Shown here: positions 59,740 to 64,000 of the stretch, one piece after another
Position numbering within the stretch: the stretch's first letter is position 1
Layout: each line of letters starts with the position of its first letter
NCBI GenBank assembly: GCA_039720395.1
Contig: CM077833.1
Coordinates: forward strand, 22,962,271 to 23,026,270
Source: Liquidambar formosana
Lineage: Eukaryota > Streptophyta > Magnoliopsida > Saxifragales > Altingiaceae
Direction of reading: 5' to 3'
DNA: 64,000 nucleotides
The notes under the pieces: model-generated
The model's input: only the letters and a program-made list of their open reading frames with translations
Told to the model about the DNA's origin: nothing
Database searches by the model: none
Program-made: the position numbers and the translations under genes

Positions 59740-61565
59740 AGAATTACCCCCCACTAACCGAAGTTTGCCTCTTATGAACTAAATTCATAAACTGACACTT
59801 GGGTTTGGGGTTGGCAATATACATGAACTCCTTTTTTCATTTTTTAGTTTTATTTTCAAAGTACCTCCTCATGATGGCATGGACCATAATAAACGTGACA
59901 AAATATTTATTTTTATTACATAATTAACACGGAATTAATTAGGTCATCAGGTTAGAGCGCTTGAAGATCAAAGAAGTGGGCAGTCAAGCTAAAGTCATTG
60001 GAACCATAGTAACCTTCGCAGGAACATTGCTCATGACATTGTACAAAGGCCCCATCATTGATCTACCATGGTCCCATAAAACCATTGACCACCATGGAAG
60101 CATCGCCCATTCCTTCGATACCAATTGGATCACAGGGACACTTCTCATCCTTGTTGGCTGCTTCGCTTGGTCCTGTTTCTACGTGTTGCAAGTAAGTCTC
60201 AATTTGTGCCTCTGATTACCTCACGAATGATATTCATAGGTGACACTCTAGGGGAAAAAAAAGGAAAGAAATCCACATTATGACTCCTAATGGCTGTTTG
60301 AATGCTCTGTGTCTTATGGCTGCAGTCAATAACTGTGAAGTCATACCCAGCGGAGTTCTCTCTGTCGTCCTTGATATGCTTGGCGGGCACTATGCAGAGC
60401 GCAGCACTAGCGCTTGTGGTGGAACATCATCCTGGCGCCTGGTCCATTGGCTGGGACTCTAGGCTCTTTGCTCCCCTTTATACTGTAAGTGGCAGACGCA
60501 GCCCCCTAATTAAGTATTGTGAGATGAGTACTCTGTTTAGTAAACCCAATTCTTAATTCTTCATGGAAGGGGAAGCACTCGAATCCCCCTTTCTTTTTTT
60601 CTTTTTTTTTCTTTTTTTTTTCTAAAAAACACTTACATGATAGTCCATCATTAATTTTGCAAAGATGGGTATTCCCAAAAGAAAATAAATTGAAATTCAC
60701 ATATTGGATATGTGTCGACCCGTCTCACAAACCATCATACTAGTTAACTCTTTATTTTTCGTGTTTCGAACAGATTAACCCTAATAGCATCAAATTAGGG
60801 GGTACATTGACATACTGCTAGCCTCGTTCTATTATAGAATAGTGTTACAAAGTATTTTATTCAAATCTTTCCAAATTTAATTTTCTAAATTAGGTGGCAT
60901 CTTAGTATTCCTCACTGTTCAAAATTCAAATTTCAAAATTTCAAATGTATAGGTTGTCATGTTTCCACATCATTTGAAATGTTAAATTTGAGACAAATAA
61001 CATTTTTTGTCTCTCGAAATCGGAGTCCGAGTTAAATTCCGAATTAACCAACCAAGTTTTTTTTTTATTTTTAATTTCAGGGAATTGTTAGTTCGGGAAT
61101 TACGTACTACGTACAAGGCATGGTGATGAAGACAAGAGGCCCAGTGTTCGTAACAGCCTTCAACCCTCTCTGCATGATCATCGTCGCTATTCTGGGTTCT
61201 GCCATTCTAGCTGAGAAACTCCACCTCGGAAGGTATTCTATTCACATATAACCCCAATTACACTTGATTTCTACAACTTTCATTGTCCATTGCCTATTTC
61301 ATTTTTTTTAATCAGCTCCATTGCCTATTTCATTTCAGTATCATTGGAAGCATCATCATCGCCGTCGGCCTTTACTCCGTCGTCTGGGGTAAAAGCAAGG
61401 ATAATACAGGAATGGTAACATCAACCGAAGAAAACGGGTAAGGCCCAGGAATTGCCAATCACTGCAGCCGATGGAACAAAATTGGTCGCCGGCAGCGGAT
61501 ACATCAATGATGAACATGCTGCAAAGTTTGATGCTCCGGCAAAGCTGATCATATCACAGAAATAG
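57582..61565 (+). CDS. UMAMIT18-like: UMAMIT/WAT1-related (nodulin MtN21-like) EamA transporter, 7 exons, two 1-nt frameshifts
   Basis: Exons: 57582-57792, 57959-58021, 58457-58573, 59951-60191, 60326-60484, 61081-61232 and 61339-61565. All introns are GT-AG. Recognisable blocks are KPYLLTIGLQFGFAGLYIIS, MATLNHGMSRFVLIVYRNAV, DQNLTYLGMKYTSAS, GSQAKVIGTIVTFAGTLLMT, MQSAALALVVEHHPGAWSIG and LGSAILAEKLHLGSIIGSII. Together they form two EamA units with about ten membrane helices. The family exports amino acids across the plasma membrane; UMAMIT18 (SIAR1) is the best-known close member. Two single-base breaks exist. One base is missing after 57761 (CTT-TCCTCGCGCC), where AALVLAPFALVLE is expected. 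One extra G in GGGTAA (61436-61441) makes an early stop before the conserved KAQELPI tail. Correcting both makes the length exactly 1170 nt (389 residues plus stop). Without correction the protein fails in exon 1. Confidence 0.87.
58637..58795. mobile_element. Foldback MITE in UMAMIT intron 3
   Basis: Inverted arms: GAGAAAAACTTTCATGCAAC then TGTGATACGG on the left; the right end reverse-complemented is GAGAAGAACTTCTATGCAAC then TGTGATAGGT. The interior also pairs (CAAGTAAAGTG). The whole 159 bp would fold into one hairpin. Confidence 0.8.
59705..59738. repeat. (CT)n microsatellite in UMAMIT intron 3
   Basis: A CT run. A long T run at about 59560-59586 lies just before it in the same intron. 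Confidence 0.9.
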
Positions 61566-62034
61566 CTAATTCCTCCCTCACCCTTTTCAAGTCTAGTTAA
61601 ATACAGTAAGCCCTTCATATATATATTAGGCTCCTCCACAATTTGGTGGTGTGAACTGTATATTAATTGTGCGCCATATCATGGTGTGGAGGATGTTGGC
61701 ACTGAGCCCAAGTGTGTTTTGCCACCACATGGGTTTTTTGTGAGGGTGGGATGTGTAGCCTTTCAACTTTTTAATGTATCTGTCTACCACGGCTGGGGAA
61801 AAAGAAAAAAAAAATTCCAATATAAGATAAATATGTCTGATCTAGCTTTGATAAATTGGCATCTATGTCATTTATGTATCTCTATGATTTTTATTTTATC
61901 TTTGGTTTGATTGTCACGCCACCTCATCCCCTGTCCCAATAGGAACAGAACACCCATGTTGGTTGAAATGTCAGAGCATTTCTTAAAGGAGGCCTCTGTC
62001 GGCACCTCGGTACTTGCTTTATGTCCTCCAATTA

Positions 62035-62345
62035 TTTTATATTTTAAGGTTTTTGGAAAAATATGAAAAAAAATTTCATGGAAACTAACAGTGTGGTCTA
62101 TTAGAAAACATCATTTTGAACAATTTTATAGATATATTTTTACTAAAATCTATTATTTAAGTGAACTTTTTAGCAATATATGAAATAAAGATAGTAAATG
62201 GCAAAAAATTCTATTTAAACGGCAAATCTTGAAAAAAGTTTTTTCTATAAAATTGTTTAAAATAATATTTTTTAGTAGATAACATGAATAATTTTTATAA
62301 AATCTTGAAATGAAAATAAATAAGAAATGAAAAATAAGTCGTTGG
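62035..62345. mobile_element. Foldback MITE family A, decayed copy
   Basis: Left arm: GTCTATTAGAAAACATCATT then TTGAACAATTTTATAG. Right arm: AAAATAATATTTTTTAGTAG. They have the same order and inversion as in 49602-50000. The outer ends are degraded. Confidence 0.6.
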
Positions 62346-63521
62346 GTGTCAATAGATTTCTTCTTTCTCAAATGTTTTGATATCTAATATCGACACCCGC
62401 CAAGTGAATCAGCCCAAAACAATGGCCGCACTATCTAAACATGTGGGTTGGGCTTGATTTGAACTATCCCAGCCAGACCTAAGGTTAGGTTGGAGTTAGG
62501 TCGAGCCGTGGAGGTCCTGGAGTACCTACACAGATCACTGTAGATCGGCATATGTCACAACTATTGCAAGATTTAATGGTTTTGAAAAGACACTTTCATA
62601 TGCAAAGATTCATAAAAATCATATTTGAGAAAGGACTCCTTTACTTTTCTTTTTTTTTTTTTTTTTTTTATTTGGATAAGTAGGACTCCTTTACTTTCAT
62701 AACCTCCTTCTTCTTCTTCTCTTTTTATTTTTTTATTTTTTTGGTTGCTCTTTTAACGTGAAGATTATAGCTATATTTTTTTAAAAAGACAGCATTACAT
62801 CACGGCTTTTATTGCTTTGCAATGTCACTTTTGTTAGGTGATCTTTAAAAAGAATGATCAAGCCTTGCTCGCATATTTTAGGTGAGTCTTATCATTGTGA
62901 GTTCACATCATAATTTTGATTTGACGAGATATGTATATTTTGCTTGCTTCAATGTTCATTTTAAATTAGAATAAACTTTATCAATTTGTCACCATGGATT
63001 GCAATGAATAAAACAATTTTATTTTTTTTTTAAATCAAAACTTACATACATATTTCAAAGAATAAACTTTATCAATTGTCACCCAGCTGCATTGCAACGA
63101 ATAAAACGATTTTGAATTTAAAAAATGGTATAATTTCGATCTACACACTAAAAGAAATCTTGCATGGGATATATATCAGCATAACTAGATTATATTCTAA
63201 AGAATTCTAGCACATTCTTGAATGAAAGGAATTCCAGCTCTTCAATTCTGGATGATCTTTGTATATTGACATATCATATATTTATACAAGAATTGAGTAG
63301 CATCTTTGTACAAGAAAAGGATGAATTCGTGGGCTCTGTTCCTCATAATTAAGGAACCAAACCTCAATAGGAAATAATTTAAGATACAAGGGAATAATTG
63401 GTGGAGATATTTATGCACATCATCTAGCTTCTCAAGTCAATGCACAGTTGGTGTATCTCTATCTTCTCTACTGATTTTGTGTTGACAAGAATTTTTGTCA
63501 TCTTCATTGATTTTGTGATTC

Positions 63522-64000
63522 TGGTATTAGAGCATATCGTTCTTAGACATATTGAGTCCGTCTTTATTGTCCACGTGACAGGTCATTTAAATCTTGTTAA
63601 GTTTGTACGTTCTTTGGCCTATTGAGCCTGTCTTTATTGTTTACGTGACAAGCCATTTGAATCTTGTTATGCCTGCACGTGAGGGGGAGTGTTGAAATAT
63701 ATTACATCCCACATCAATTAAATATCAAATTAAACATGTTTTCATATACCTGTTTAAGCCCTCCACTTATAAACTTAGGGCTTTTAAGTTGGAAACTTAA
63801 CATAGTATCAGAACATGTTGTTCTTGGCCTTATTGAGCTTGCATTTGTTGCCCACGTGCAAGGCCTGTGTTAAGCTTGCACGTGAGAAAGAGTGTTCGAA
63901 AATACGACATCCCACATCGCCTAAATATTAGGTTTAACATGTCTTCATATACTTATTTGGGTCCTTCATTTATAAGTTTAGACTTTTAAGTTGAAACTTT
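63522..64000 (+). mobile_element. Tandem TRIM-like short LTR elements (cut by window end)
   Basis: A 113-bp segment (63690-63802) begins TGTTGAAATATATTACATCC and ends TTAACA. It is directly followed by TAGTATCAGAACA, a diverged version of the TGGTATCAGAGC primer-binding site for initiator tRNA-Met. A second copy starts at 63893 (TGTTCGAAAATACGACATCC) and runs off the window. Each copy is preceded by a purine tract (GAGGGGGAG, GAGAAAGAG). An earlier binding-site motif lies at 63522. The internal regions are only about 90-170 bp, so I infer a TRIM with LTR-internal-LTR repeats in tandem. Confidence 0.6.

Larger units (their letters stand above)
61566..64000. other. 3' flank of UMAMIT and repeat-rich right end
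   Basis: The first few hundred bases are probably the UMAMIT 3' UTR. Beyond that are a decayed family-A MITE, AT-rich sequence with no gene, an LTR-like stretch at about 63150-63520 (weakly supported) and the TRIM-like array. Confidence 0.55.

Noticed and set aside
1..64000. CRISPR array, rRNA operon or prokaryotic-style operon
   Set aside because: No regularly spaced repeats and no rRNA sequence; the genes have introns and plant families, so the window is nuclear plant DNA.

Overview
This is a plant nuclear chromosome segment, most likely from a eudicot. It is AT-rich, has genes with GT-AG introns, and carries many MITEs, LINE and LTR fragments and microsatellites. Every gene call comes from reading exons and splice sites by eye, and no database search was run. 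The species cannot be named from the sequence.

Layout: (1) 0-12.4 kb holds a tandem duplication of about 4.2 kb. Each copy has one RING-H2 ubiquitin ligase gene (3726-4889 and 9350-10288, + strand) and a possible tiny second exon in its 3' flank. (2) 13.5-20.3 kb, minus strand: a 12-exon YbaK/ProXp-type tRNA-editing gene. (3) 20.3-24.2 kb: repeats, including two LTR relics in opposite orientation. (4) 24.26-24.93 kb, minus strand: an intronless AP2/ERF factor of the ERF014 type. (5) 24.9-33 kb: gene-poor, with a truncated U2 snRNA-like relic. (6) 33.0-37.4 kb, minus strand: a 4-exon M20 aminoacylase with a LINE fragment in its large intron. (7) 37.4-40.9 kb: three tandem copies of a 265-bp unit next to a 2-kb element with inverted ends. 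(8) 40.95-45.5 kb, + strand: a p24-delta (emp24/GOLD) gene whose first intron contains a whole PPR gene on the same strand. (9) 47.1-49.5 kb, minus strand: a 3-exon plastid-type glutaredoxin-like gene with a young foldback MITE immediately upstream. (10) 57.6-61.6 kb, + strand: a 7-exon UMAMIT/WAT1 (nodulin MtN21-like) transporter. (11) The last 500 bp look like tandem very short LTR elements (TRIM-like).

The genes do not form a pathway. What links them is gene order. As I remember the Arabidopsis map, UMAMIT, M20 peptidase, ERF014 and YbaK neighbours lie at At1g44800-At1g44835, and UMAMIT19, p24-delta5 and DREB26 lie at At1g21890-At1g21910. This window seems to hold the combined order of both duplicated Arabidopsis blocks.

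The gene models from 0 to 40 kb are open throughout. Between 42 and 62 kb, three otherwise well-conserved genes carry four single-base indels: PPR one, p24 one, UMAMIT two. That pattern suggests either local consensus errors or several recent inactivations, and it should be checked before these genes are called pseudogenes.
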